Assembly (NCBI RefSeq): GCF_030285625.1
Contig: NZ_CP127294.1
Span: 7,100,001-7,164,000 of the forward strand
From: Amycolatopsis sp. 2-15
Lineage (GTDB): Bacteria > Actinomycetota > Actinomycetes > Mycobacteriales > Pseudonocardiaceae
Length of the DNA stretch: 64,000 bases
Reading direction: 5' to 3'
The translations under genes and the position numbers were made by a program. The notes under the pieces are model-generated. The model made no database searches. It was not told the DNA's origin and was given only the letters and a program-made list of their open reading frames with translations. Shown one piece after another: positions 52,737 to 61,559 of this stretch (position 1 is the first letter of the stretch; each line of letters starts with the position of its first letter).

Positions 52737-52935
52737 TCAATCGCCTCCCTTCGCGGCGCGGGTGACCGCGGCCTGCGCGATGAGCTCGTCCTCCTCGACC
52801 GACGCACCGGATACGCCGATGGCGCCGATCACGCGGCCGCGGTCGTCCGCACGACGACCCCGCCGCCGAAGGTGACCAGGCCGCCGTTGGTGTGCTCGAC
52901 GGTGTAGCTGGCGCCGGATGGGTGCGCCACGCCAC
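52737..52935 (-). pseudogene. HbpS/GlcG-like heme-binding protein C-terminus in the inverted segment
   Basis: The minus strand reads LGGVAHPSGASYTVEHTNGG and LVTFGGGVVVR, then in a shifted frame GRVIGAIGVSGASVEEDEL to AAKGGD and stop, matching the C-terminal half of GlcG/HbpS proteins. The stop lies one base from the MFS GTG, so the two were an operon. It was cut and inverted together with the MFS start. Confidence 0.7.
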
Positions 52936-52941
52936 CGAGGG

Positions 52942-53717
52942 CTGACCGCCGGCCTGCTCGTGAGCGTGTACGCGCTGTTCACAGCGCTGACCGGGCACTT
53001 CGCCCGGCGGCGGCTGATGATGGCCCCATGATCGTGTTCCTGCTCGGGAACGTGGCGGCCGCGTTCGCGCCGAACTTCGAAATCCTGCTCGCCGCGCGGG
53101 TCGCGACAGTAGTCGCCCACGGCGTGTTCTTCGGCACCGGCACCGGCACCGGCGCCGCGGTCGCGTCGACGCTCGTGCCACGCAGCAAGTCGTCCCAGGC
53201 CGTCGCGGTCATGATGGGCGGCCTCACCATCGCGATGGTGCTCGGCGTGCCGCTCGGATCATGGCTCGGCGAAAGCCTGGGCTGGCGCGCGCCGTTCCTC
53301 GTCGTCGCGGCGCCCGCACTCGTCGCCCTGATGGCGCTGCGAGCACTGCTGCCGACCGAGATCGCCCACACCCCACCGGAGAGTCTCCTCGCTCAGGCAC
53401 GGCTGCTCACTAACCCGCGGCTGCTGACGATGTACCTGCTGACCGCGATCGGATGGGGCGCGACGTTCGTCGTCTTCACCTACATCTCGCCGCTGCTGAC
53501 CGAGGTCACGGGCATCAGCACGAGCGCGGTGAAGGTGGCGCTCGTGGTGTTCGGCATCGCGACCGCGGCAGGCAACATCACCGGCGGCAAGCTCGCCGAC
53601 CGGCTCGGCACGAAGCCAACGCTCACTTTCGTGCTGATCGGCACGTCGGTCGTGCTCGCCGTCCTGGCGTTCACCGCGCACTCGACGGTGGCGGTGTTCG
53701 TGAACGTCGCGGTGTGG
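52942..53717 (+). pseudogene. MFS transporter body, broken at both ends
   Basis: The plus strand begins LTAGLLVSVYALFTALTGHF, missing about ten residues of helix 2, then shifts frame near 53020 to MIVFLLGNVAAAFAPNFEIL. It continues through HGVFFGTGTGTGAAVASTLV, PLGSWLGESLGWRAPF and KLADRLGTKPTLTF. It ends abruptly at VAVFVNVAVWG (53717), before the last helices, where an amine oxidase on the other strand begins. It is inactive. Confidence 0.8.
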
Positions 53718-54281
53718 GGGCCACAGCCGGAAGAGCTCGGTCGCGGCGGACTGATCGAGCGGGCCGAACGCGGTCAAGCAGCACATGCCCTCCACCCAGT
53801 CGCGCAGCTCAGGCGCGACCTGCAGGGTCTCGAGGTGCTCGCGCATCGATCGATCGCCGAGGCCCTGCGGGTCCGGCCCCCACCTACCTGAATACGGCTC
53901 GGAGAACAGCGTCGTGCCCGGCGCACAAAACTGGTCGAGCGCGTCGAGCGCCCGGGCGACGTCGTCATCGGACAGGTCCACGATGCGGCCACCGGACACG
54001 ATTGCTTGCCGCAGCCCTTCCGGGACAGGAAAGGTCTCGGTTTCCACCCCGTAACGGCTGATCTCGGCCCACACGTGCGGCTGCAACGGATGCACCCAGG
54101 TGCCTCCCAGCTCCATCGCATGCCCGTCGTGGTCGGCCGTGTAGGTCCGCCCACCCAACCGATCACGCGCTTCCACCAGCACCGCGCTCCGCCCCCGCAT
54201 CGTCAATTCACGCGCAGCTGTCACCCCCGCGAACCCGCCCCCAACGATCACCACATCCGGACTCGATTCGGTCACCGCCAC
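53718..54281 (-). pseudogene. Flavin amine oxidase, C-terminally truncated
   Basis: From GTG 54281 (GGAGG nine bases before) the frame reads DVVIVGGGFAGVTAARELTM, the FAD dinucleotide motif, then LVEARDRLGGRTYTADHDGH and MELGGTWVHPLQPHVWAEIS. It runs to ~TELFRLW at 53718, about 185 of an expected ~450 residues, then enters the MFS sequence antisense. The covalent or substrate domains are gone. The tail-to-tail junction implies one deletion that removed both C-termini. Confidence 0.8.
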
Positions 54282-54649
54282 CGTAATCACCCTCCGATCG
54301 TCTGTCCCCGGACGCGACAGACGGCACGGCGCACACCGCACCGCCGCACCCGGGCCGAGTCACAACGCACGCTTCGAGGCAACCCGGCGTGCGCCACGTC
54401 TGAACTCTGGTGCGGGGGGGGGAGATCCTGACCTCATCCCGCATGGGTGAGGTCAGCGAGCAACTGCGGTGGCCGACCTCATCGGCCAGCGGGCATCCCA
54501 CATGGGGTGCGCAGGCGGCACCCCGCAGAACGGCCAATCCGCCCAGGCATGCCCGTCCTGCGAACCTGGCTCTCCACATGACGGCGATCAGCCACATCCT
54601 GATACTGAGGACGTGCTATACCGCGTCAACGATGCACTAGGTTTCGGAC
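54282..54649. other. Intergenic region with a hairpin
   Basis: A run of nine G at about 54413 is followed by an inverted repeat near 54431-54456 (GACCTCA/TGAGGTC extended by CCC/GGG with one bulge). It may be a terminator or a leader structure for the phosphotransferase gene at 54650. No gene is supported. Confidence 0.4.
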
Positions 54650-55492
54650 ATGCCCAAGGCTGCCCCGGACTTGCTGGCGATCGCCTCCGCGCTGCTGCCT
54701 GGCGTACAGCTAGACGACGCCTTCACCGCAATCGACGGCAATATCCACCATGTGCTGCTGATCCCCGGCATCGCCGCCGTCCGAGTCAGCAAGCGGCCGC
54801 TGGCCGCCGCGTCGATGCCCCGCCGGGTGGAGGTATTGCGACAGCTGGCTTCCGCCGACCTGCCGTTCCAGGTGCCCGCGCCGCTCACGCCCGTGACCAT
54901 GTTCGGCGATCGGGCCGCTGTTGCTGTGTCGTGGATTGGCGGTGTCGCCTTGCCCAAGGGAGTCGGCGATCCGCAGCAGGTGGCCGACGCGTTGGCTGCT
55001 GTGCGCTCCGTGCCACTCAGTGAGTCGCTGCTTTCGGCCCTGGACGGCCGGGCGCTGGGTCCGTCGTGGTCGACGGTCATCGCCGAGGAGATCCTGCCCC
55101 GGCTGCCGGCCCGCTGGCAGTCCGAGGGACGGCGGCGTCTCGACGCCGCCCTCGCCCTGGAGCCCGTGCCCGATGCGTTGGTGCATGGCGATCTCGGCGG
55201 GTCCAACGTGCACTGGTCGGCGGACGGAAAGCTACTCGGCATCCTCGACTGGGACATGGCCATGCCCGCCGACCCCGCTATCGACGCCGCCCTGATGGTT
55301 TGGCACGGCTGGGACAACGTCCGCCGCGCCGTTCCCGCCGCGACCTACCGCCGCGCACGTACTTGGGACGCCCTGTTCGGCGTCGGCCACCTTGTCGCCA
55401 CTATGAACGGCCGCCCCATGACCAACCCCGACGGCTTCGTTGCCGCGGTCGTCCCCTGGCTTGAGGCGAACACCTCCGCGAGTCACATTTAA
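54650..55492 (+). CDS. Aminoglycoside phosphotransferase-family kinase
   Basis: The protein has 280 residues. The catalytic loop VHGDLGGSNVHW (about 181-192) and metal motif GILDWDMAMPADPAID (about 201-216) match APH/choline kinase-like enzymes; VRVSKRPL near 45 carries the N-lobe Lys. Substrates range from aminoglycosides to small metabolites, and resistance cannot be inferred. It starts at ATG 54650 and stands alone. The next gene is a LigD fragment only 10 bases on. Confidence 0.85.
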   Translation: MPKAAPDLLAIASALLPGVQLDDAFTAIDGNIHHVLLIPGIAAVRVSKRPLAAASMPRRVEVLRQLASADLPFQVPAPLTPVTMFGDRAAVAVSWIGGVALPKGVGDPQQVADALAAVRSVPLSESLLSALDGRALGPSWSTVIAEEILPRLPARWQSEGRRRLDAALALEPVPDALVHGDLGGSNVHWSADGKLLGILDWDMAMPADPAIDAALMVWHGWDNVRRAVPAATYRRARTWDALFGVGHLVATMNGRPMTNPDGFVAAVVPWLEANTSASHI

Positions 55493-55502
55493 GTCCAGAT
55501 AA

Positions 55503-56255
55503 TCGTGCGCTTCCCCGACGGCGCCGCCGGCGAGGCGTTCTTCGAGAAGAATCTCCCCCGCGGTGCGCCCGAGTGGGTTCAGACCGTGACGCTGCCCAGC
55601 TCCGGGTCCCGCAGCGGCCGCGGCCCGGGCACGATCACCTACCCGTTGATCGAGGAACTGCCGAGCCTGGTGTGGGCGGCCAATCTCGCCGCACTCGAGC
55701 TGCACGTGCCCCAGTGGAGGGTCGGCCCCGGCCCGAAGCGCCGGTCCCCGGACCGGCTCGTGTTCGATCTCGACCCCGGCGAGGGTGCCACGGTGGTCGA
55801 GTGCTGCCGGGTGGCCGAGCGGCTGCTGGAGGTCCTGACCGCCGACGGGCTCACCCCGCTGCCCAAGACCAGCGGTTCGAAGGGTCTGCAGGTGTACTGC
55901 GGTGTCCGCACGCGGCAGCCTGAGCGCACGTCGGCCTACGCGAAGGCGGTCGCCGAGCAGCTCGCCGCCGAGCTGCCCGAGCTCGTGGTGTCGAAGATGG
56001 CGAAGAACCCGCGCACGGGCCGCGTGCTGATCGACTGGAGCCAGAACCACGTCTCGAAGACCACCATCGCCCCGTACTCGCTGCGCGGCCGCGCCACCCC
56101 CACCGTGTCCACGCCGATCACCTGGGACGAGGTCCGCGCCTGCCGCACCCCGGCCGAGCTGACCTTCACCGCCGACGACGTACTGCACCGCGTCGACGAG
56201 CTCGGTGACTTGCTCGCCGACCTGCACGACACGCGTCCGATCCGGGAGATCCCTT
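55503..56255 (+). pseudogene. LigD polymerase (NHEJ primase-polymerase) domain, N-terminally truncated
   Basis: The reading RFPDGAAGEAFFEKNLPRGA, then SLVWAANLAALELHVPQW, DRLVFDLDPGEGATVVECCR with the catalytic Asp pair, and KTSGSKGLQVYC is the LigD-type AEP polymerase domain. It lacks the first ~30 residues and has no convincing start (a GTG at 55505 is the only option). After DELGDLLADLHD (~56230) the family match ends and the frame runs into foreign sequence. It probably lost its beginning when joined to the phosphotransferase gene. Residual activity cannot be excluded. Confidence 0.78.
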
Positions 56256-56381
56256 TGGGTGATATCCGCAGCGCACCGCACCCACGTATCGTCCTGCGTC
56301 GCGGGCTCGGGGGTTCCCAGACCCCGGGTCACCGGGCCCGCCTGTCAGACGCTCAGCGTGCCACCGCTCTACGGCGTGCAC

Positions 56382-56525
56382 TCACCGCCGGATCGCGTAC
56401 TGACTGGACGGCTGCTTCGAGTTCGCGATCACGTCGTCCCAGGGCACCACGAAGCCGGTGATCTCCGTCAGGCACCCCGCGCACAGCACGTCGCCGGGGC
56501 CAGGCTCGGACTTCTGGCACTTCGC
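56382..56525 (-). pseudogene. Truncated copy of a small zinc-ribbon protein
   Basis: The minus strand reads [20 protein letters not shown], then [10 protein letters not shown] and SKQPSSQYAIRR, homologous to the complete gene at 59084-59290. The first Cys pair is half lost and the N-terminus is cut at 56525, exactly where a dnaE2 piece begins on the other strand. Confidence 0.65.
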
Positions 56526-56749
56526 GCGCGGATGTCGAGGCCGGCGGCGCGCGGGTGCCGTACGCGGAGCTGCACTGCCACTCCAACTTCAGCTTCCTCG
56601 ACGGCGCCAGCCACCCCGAACAGCTCGTCGAAGAAGCCGCGCGGCTCGGGCTGGACGCGGTGCTGCTATCCGATCACGACGGCATTAACTGGACTTTGAC
56701 GTGGGCCGTTCGATTAGCTTTCGTCAGTGACCCCAACCATCCGCACTGA
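56526..56749 (+). pseudogene. dnaE2 (error-prone polymerase) PHP-domain fragment
   Basis: The plus strand reads [20 protein letters not shown], then [20 protein letters not shown] and [12 protein letters not shown], the start of the PHP domain of DnaE2. After DHDG (~56684) it runs into unrelated residues to a stop. The first ~37 bases match the end of the fragment at 61318-61506 (35 of 37), so the two pieces are overlapping parts of the same kind of gene. Confidence 0.78.
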
Positions 56750-57250
56750 ACACCTGTTGTTGGAGCCGTACCAGCGATCCGACGAGGAGACCTTCGTAGC
56801 CCTGTTCACCGATGAGGCGGTGATCCGTTGGGTCGGGGGTGGGCCGACGTCCGAATCCGGCAGTCGAGCGCTGTTCGGAAGAGTATTCTCCTTGGTATAC
56901 GCGGAGAATCGGTTCGACGTGTGGGCGGTGCGTGCCGACGGGCACCACATCGGACACGCCGAAATCAAGCCCAGCAAGGACATCGACGGCCACGAATTGA
57001 TTTACGTGCTGGCCAGGCAAGCGTGGGGGCGAGGATCGGCACCGAGTTGGCGCAGGCAATCGTCGCGTACGGTTTCCACACGCTGGGGTTTGCCGAGGTG
57101 TACGCCACAGTGCACGAAGACAACCAGGTATCGCTCCGGCTGCTGGACAAAAACGGCTTCCAGCACGTCAAGGACATCTTGCGGGATGACGGGCACGCCA
57201 CCCGGGTGCTCGTCAGCCGCCGGGCCGCTGGCGCAAGCGCACCCGGTTGA
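56727..57250 (+). pseudogene. GNAT acetyltransferase, one-base frameshift
   Basis: The first frame from 56727 reads [20 protein letters not shown] to YVLARQAWGRG, then a second frame continues IGTELAQAIVAYGFHTLGFA, EVYATVHEDNQVSLRLLDKN and GFQHVKDILRDDG. Together they make a complete RimJ-type GNAT of ~174 residues. A single missing G at about 57032, in the acetyl-CoA loop, breaks it. Recent inactivation or a read error. Confidence 0.8.
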
Positions 57251-57483
57251 TCATGGGAGCAGCCCATGGGTGACAAACCGGGTTTTCCGGACTACGCGAG
57301 CGGCAGCGTGCTCGACGGTGTCCCACAGCCAGCCTTGTCCGGCACGAATAGAGTCGCGAAACCAGTCCGCCGATTGACGTCCGAGCCCACCCCACCCGCA
57401 CGTCCGGGAGTATGGGCGAGCAGAACGTGCCACCAGCGGCGATCAAGCCGGATCGCCGCACCGACCGCAGGGAGATGACCTCG
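57251..57483. other. Intergenic region with doubtful frames
   Basis: A minus-strand frame ending at 57251 contains SADWFRDSIRAGQGWLWDTV, which looks coding but is not recognised. The plus strand has the leader of the cupin gene. Confidence 0.3.
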
Positions 57484-58119
57484 GTGACCGCAGGAAACTC
57501 CACACCGGCGACTGCCGCAGTGACCGCGCTCGTCACCGACCTGGCCCGGCGGCTGGCGAGCGAGGGCCTGCCCGAGCACGCGGCCGACCTGCGCAGCACC
57601 CACCCGACCGCGCCGGACGCGCCTGCGGCGCCGAGCGCCGCCCTGCCTGCCCTACGCCACCTGCCGAAAGCCCTCCGCATCGCGCGGACGGACGACGCGA
57701 CCGGACTGGCGCAGGCGCTGACGTCCGCGCGATGGACGCAGACCAACACATACGTCAGAAATCCACCCAACGAACGCTTCCTGCGCGGCTACGCACACTG
57801 CACCCTGCTCGGCCCCGCCACCGCGCTACCCGTAGCCATCGACCCCGCCGGCCTGGTCACACTCGGCGTCCTGCTGCTCGGCCCCCACCTGCACTACCCA
57901 CCTCACTGGCACCCCGCCGACGAGGTCTACCTACCGCTCACCACGGCCCGCTGGTCCACCGACCAATCCCCCTACAAAGCACGCGAACCCGGCACGATCC
58001 TGCACCACACCCCCACCCAATCCCACGCCATCCACACCGACGCCGTCCCCCTCCTCGCGCTCTACCTCTGGCGCGGCGACCTCCACACACCCGCACGCCT
58101 CATCACCCCACCCCACTGA
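57484..58119 (+). CDS. Cupin-type DMSP lyase-like protein
   Basis: About 211 residues from GTG 57484, chosen for a GGGAG nine bases before; ATG at 57475 or 57412 are alternatives. The metal site LHYPPHWHPADEVYLPL supplies His, His and Glu; a distal HHTPTQSHAIHTD supplies another His; YLWRGDL closes the barrel. This pattern matches DddL-related dimethylsulfoniopropionate lyase-family cupins. Whether it acts on DMSP is unproven; actinobacterial members may have other substrates. The N-terminal ~90 residues are helical and Ala-rich. No neighbours for DMSP use are seen. Confidence 0.72.
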   Translation: MTAGNSTPATAAVTALVTDLARRLASEGLPEHAADLRSTHPTAPDAPAAPSAALPALRHLPKALRIARTDDATGLAQALTSARWTQTNTYVRNPPNERFLRGYAHCTLLGPATALPVAIDPAGLVTLGVLLLGPHLHYPPHWHPADEVYLPLTTARWSTDQSPYKAREPGTILHHTPTQSHAIHTDAVPLLALYLWRGDLHTPARLITPPH

Positions 58120-58443
58120 AACCCCCTCATCAACGCTCAACCGAGTGCGTACGACGACACCCGCAAGCGCGAGCTCAAGAACGGGCGGCCGCCAGCTTCT
58201 TCTCGGTCGCCGGCGGCGTTCTGACCCCTGCTCGGTGTCCCCTGCATCAGCTGCCTGCTCGAGCTTCTCGCCCAGCGAGCCCCGCCCAGCTCCTGCCCAC
58301 CAGCACTCGCGCGACTGGTGACCTCGACCGTGCAACGGGTTGAACGATCCGCTCCGTCTCCCCATCACCGGCGGCCCAGGCTGGCACCGCGGGCGCGCGG
58401 GCGAACAGTCAGCTCGCACCAACCCGACGGAGGGACAGAAGGC
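58120..58443. other. Intergenic region, no gene supported
   Basis: A plus-strand stretch KRELKNGRPPASFF near 58165 faintly resembles an IS3 OrfA leucine-zipper end but is too short to call. Confidence 0.3.
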
Positions 58444-58788
58444 ATGAACGTTCCCACAGCTGACGGCACGGTGCGCATGCTGCTGCTCACCTCCGACGTC
58501 GACGAGCCGGGCACCGTCCAGTTCGACACGGTCATCCCCTACCACCTGGGCGCCGACGGCATCGTCTACTGGAATGCGCCCTGCGAATCCGGGTTGACCT
58601 TCGTGCTCCTCAACCTCGATCCCACAGGCCTGCCCAGTGGCGTTGTGCACCAGCGGCCCGACGGTTCCGAAGTGCTGCGCACGATCGACGGCTACCGCCT
58701 GGAGGTCGACACCGGACACGGAGTGGCGGTCTTCGCACCGAACGGGCAGCGTCGATCGGTGACCGGCATCTTCCTCGTCAAGCCCTAG
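58444..58788 (+). CDS. Conserved-looking hypothetical protein
   Basis: The protein has 114 residues from ATG 58444 with a good leader (GGAGGGACAGAAGGC). The sequence is beta-rich (VRMLLLTSDVDEPGTVQFDT, GLTFVLLNLDP, YRLEVDTGHGVAVFA) with no signal peptide or membrane segment. No family is recognised. It is followed at once by a hairpin terminator, so it is a single-gene unit. Confidence 0.7.
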   Translation: MNVPTADGTVRMLLLTSDVDEPGTVQFDTVIPYHLGADGIVYWNAPCESGLTFVLLNLDPTGLPSGVVHQRPDGSEVLRTIDGYRLEVDTGHGVAVFAPNGQRRSVTGIFLVKP

Positions 58789-58794
58789 CGCCCG

Positions 58795-58827
58795 CCTCGC
58801 CCGCCGGTAACGGCATCGGCGGCGAGG
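58795..58827 (+). terminator. Intrinsic terminator
   Basis: Arms CCTCGCC-C-GCCG and CGGCGGCGAGG form an 11-bp stem with one bulge and a ~10-base loop, seven bases after the stop of the preceding gene. Confidence 0.65.
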
Positions 58828-59083
58828 GCGACCGGGTGGTGTGCGCACCGAGTACTCGACCGACGAGAGGCCAACGCGGGGGCCGACCGGCCGCGGCCAT
58901 GGCTACAACCTGCAGCTCACCACACCACCCGACGCTGCTCGCCGCCGCCGGTGCGTCCCGGCGAAACGCAAGGCGTATCGGATCTACGCGCAACGGCTGA
59001 ACAGCGCGACTGCGCTACGGGAGATCCAGAGCCGGTGTCACGGCTCACCGTCTTCGGGCCGATCAGGGCGGCGGCGCGATCGC

Positions 59084-59290
59084 TCAGCGGTACTGGCTGG
59101 TCGTGTACTGGCCGGACAGCTTCTTGGCGTTGGCGAAGGCGACGTCGTAGGCCAGCGGCGCGGTGGCGATGTCGTGCAGGCAGCCGACGCACAACACGCC
59201 ACCGGTGCCGGGTTCGGCCTTCCGGCACTGGAAGCACTTCTTCGTCGGCTGCTCTTCCTCGGCCACGGCCACACCCTTGCTCTCGTTCAC
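59084..59290 (-). CDS. Small zinc-ribbon-like protein
   Basis: The protein has 68 residues. KCFQCRKAEPGTGGVLCVGC forms a CxxC...CxxC metal site, followed by a helical tail ending KKLSGQYTTSQYR. A truncated relative lies at 56382-56525. Family function is unknown. The start at ATG 59290 gives an acidic leader; other starts are possible. Confidence 0.65.
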   Translation of the reverse strand: MNESKGVAVAEEEQPTKKCFQCRKAEPGTGGVLCVGCLHDIATAPLAYDVAFANAKKLSGQYTTSQYR

Positions 59291-59686
59291 CTCGTTGCGC
59301 TGACCGTAGGCCGGGCCGCGTCAGCTGCCGGTGCTCGACATCCCCTCCCGCGGTGTGGCATTCGCAGCATGCCCGCGTTCCGACGATGCCCACCCGCGTC
59401 CACCACCCGTTCAGAGCAGCGTGACTGTGACTGTGAGTTCTGTCTGTCACCGTCGGGCAACGTACACCTGCGGGGCCCTCCGTTTGTGAGCCGAAGTTGT
59501 CACCGGATGTGAACGACTCTTGTCACCGAACGCCCCGCGCCGGCGTTCCGAATCGCCCCGCGCAGGAGCTCCGAGGCCCGTGACGTCCGGCCGCGCGGGC
59601 GTTGACTAGCGCGGCGGTACACGGGGCGAGCTGTTGGGCACCTAGATACAGTGAGCGCTCAACCGTCGGCGTAGGAGGAGACGTCT
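59291..59686. other. Intergenic region, no gene seen
   Basis: About 395 bases without recognisable coding. The promoter for the GAF-ANTAR gene lies at its right end; no clear boxes. Confidence 0.4.
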
Positions 59687-60382
59687 GTGGTTTATTCCGA
59701 CAGCCTCGCGTCCGCGAGCTTGAGCAGCGTGCTCGGCGCGATCGCGCGCACCCTGCAGGCCGAGCCGGACGTCGAGACGACCCTCGCGGCGATCGTGAAG
59801 GCCGCGGTGGATCACGTGGCCGGCGCCGAGTACGCCGGGATCTCCCTGGTCCAGGACGGCCGGATCCGCACCGTGGCCCCTACCTCCGAGCTCGTGGCCA
59901 CGGTCGACGAGATTCAGAGCCGCACCGGCCAGGGCCCGTGCCTCGACGCGATCGCCCAGCACGAAATCTTCCGCACCGGCAACCTGTCCGACGAGCGACG
60001 CTGGCCGGCTTTCGCGCCCGAAGCCGCGCAGACGGGTATCCGGTCGATGCTGGCCTACCGGCTGTTCGTCACCGAGACCACCCTCGGTGCCCTGTACCTC
60101 TGTTCCTCCCGGGTCGACGCGTTCAGCGAACGAACTGAGCAGGACGGTCTCGTGTTCGCAAGCCACGCCGCGATCGCGCTCGTCGGAGCCCAGACCGAAG
60201 CGCAGCTGCACGTCGCGATCGATTCCCGTGGCGTGATCGGCATGGCCAAGGGCATTCTCATGGAGCGCCACGATCTCGACGCCGTCCAGGCGTTCCGGAT
60301 GCTCGTCGAGTCGTCGCAGGCCAGCAACATGAAACTGCACGAGGTCGCCGCCTGGCTTGTCGACCACCGCCGCGAGCTGTAG
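59687..60382 (+). CDS. GAF and ANTAR domain regulator
   Basis: The protein has 231 residues from GTG 59687 (AGGAGACGTCT before it). Residues ~25-160 form a GAF sensor (AGISLVQDGRIRTVAPTSEL, TGQGPCLDAI, YRLFVTETTLGALYLCS). Residues ~170-230 form an ANTAR RNA-binding domain (AQLHVAIDSRGVIGMAKGIL, AFRMLVESSQASNMKLHEVA). Such proteins bind paired hairpins in leader RNAs and prevent termination. No such leader is evident next to it, so targets are probably elsewhere. Confidence 0.92.
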   Translation: MVYSDSLASASLSSVLGAIARTLQAEPDVETTLAAIVKAAVDHVAGAEYAGISLVQDGRIRTVAPTSELVATVDEIQSRTGQGPCLDAIAQHEIFRTGNLSDERRWPAFAPEAAQTGIRSMLAYRLFVTETTLGALYLCSSRVDAFSERTEQDGLVFASHAAIALVGAQTEAQLHVAIDSRGVIGMAKGILMERHDLDAVQAFRMLVESSQASNMKLHEVAAWLVDHRREL

Positions 60383-60541
60383 CTCCGCGCGTACACCGGT
60401 CCGGGCCATGGCCGTCCCGGTGGGGCTTCGCGGCGTTGCGGTGGTCGGGGCTGGTCACGGCGTTGTCGATGTTCACCCTCGGGTGCCTGCGGGTACTGCT
60501 CGATACCGGTGCGCCGGTGACCGGGGAGAGGAGCACCAGCC

Positions 60542-60740
60542 GTGAAGGGTGACATCGAGACCTACTTCGAAAACCCGCAGTAGAAAAACAAGGTCGAGGG
60601 CAGCCGCCGGGCAGCGAACATCCACGACACAAAGAAGGCGGCCCAGACCAAAGGCCGCGATAAACTTCATCCGCAACAAGGACGGCCGGATCGGGGAACG
60701 CAACACCTACGGTCAACACCCCCGCAGCATTCCCGGCTGA
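60542..60740 (+). pseudogene. DUF2188 protein with nonsense mutation and frameshift
   Basis: From GTG 60542 the frame reads VKGDIETYFENPQ, TAG where Trp is expected, then KNKVEGSRRAANIHDTKKAA. Near 60660 the frame shifts to INFIRNKDGRIGERNTYGQH then PRSIPG and stop. These are the DUF2188 blocks (KNKVEG, GTIGERNTYGNDPR). Two lesions make it inactive. Confidence 0.8.
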
Positions 60741-60819
60741 CCAGCCGCAACACCGGTACTTCCCGACCCTGCGCCTGTGGCTGTGCACCCCGCCGCCCGT
60801 TTGACGGATGCGGCTGACC

Positions 60820-60891
60820 GCTCATCCGCACCTTCTTCGACAACACCACCATCCACGCCACCGAGCTCGGCGCCATCGTGACCATGACCTG
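60820..60891 (+). pseudogene. Tail of an anti-sigma kinase-like HATPase
   Basis: The plus strand reads LIRTFFDNTTIHATELGAIV then TMT and stop, like the end of RsbW-type HATPases and similar to the end of the broken gene at 41573-41985. Only the last ~25 residues survive. Confidence 0.4.
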
Positions 60892-60944
60892 ACACATCCC
60901 GCGGTGATCGTCGAGGCTCGGTCGACAACTCCGCGTAGAACGAT

Positions 60945-61050
60945 TGAGGGTCCGGACCAGCTGGGTAGGTCCTCTAGCGGTGGCCGGACGGTTCAGCAGC
61001 GAGCGGTCCGGCCGCCCCACCAGATGGAACGCCACCGCACGCATCGCCCC
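60945..61050. repeat. Diverged ~105-bp repeat, copy B
   Basis: It begins GGGTCCGGACCAGCTGGGTA and ends CGCACGCATCGC, matching 10863-10970. On the minus strand a start MRAVAFHLVGRPDRSLLNRP is open here and less so in copy A, so the repeat may be part of a gene family I do not recognise. Confidence 0.5.
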
Positions 61051-61317
61051 CCCAGCGGTGCCACATGGTGATCTCGACCCGTACCAGGCAGCCGCGCCTC
61101 AACGAGGCCAACCCGCGACCACGCGGCTACGCGGCGGCCGGCCGAGCGAATCCTGAGCTGGTGACAGATACCGCTCACAAGTGACAGATAAAAATCACGG
61201 TCACAGTGACGATGGGCATGTTGCGATCAGCGCTCGTCAGGCAGAGCATACGAACACGCGTTCGAGACAGAACCTAGTTGCCGGCTCCCCACGGCGAAGA
61301 CGTAGTGGGAGCGGTCG
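61051..61317. other. Intergenic region, no gene seen
   Basis: No coding frame is recognisable. GTGACAGATA occurs twice around 61160-61190, a short direct repeat without known meaning. Confidence 0.35.
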
Positions 61318-61506
61318 ATGGCCTTCAACAACCCCCCGATGCCCTGGTCGGAGCTGGAGCGGATCGCGTCCGGCCGGGGAGTCCCGCCCGCACTGCCGGT
61401 CGGTGACGAGGAGGCGCCGCGCTCGCACAAGCGGGAGGGCTACCAGCCGCCCCAGGGCCTGCGGCCGCGCGCGGATGTCGAGGCCCGCGGCGCGCGGGTA
61501 CCGTAG
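61318..61506 (+). pseudogene. dnaE2 N-terminal fragment
   Basis: From ATG 61318 the frame reads MAFNNPPMPWSELERIASGR and then KREGYQPPQGLRPRADVEAR and GARVP, the usual beginning of actinobacterial DnaE2 error-prone polymerases. It ends at TAG 61504-61506, where the intact gene would go on with PYAELH. The following bases are foreign. The next expected part, overlapping by ~37 bases, lies at 56526. Confidence 0.78.
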
Positions 61507-61559
61507 GGGTCGCCGTAGAACTTGCCGAAAATCTGGCGGATATGCCTGACCAGCGGTGA

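Noticed and set aside
58150..58200. Possible IS3 OrfA remnant
   Set aside because: Only about 14 residues look similar, without supporting OrfB motifs or inverted repeats.
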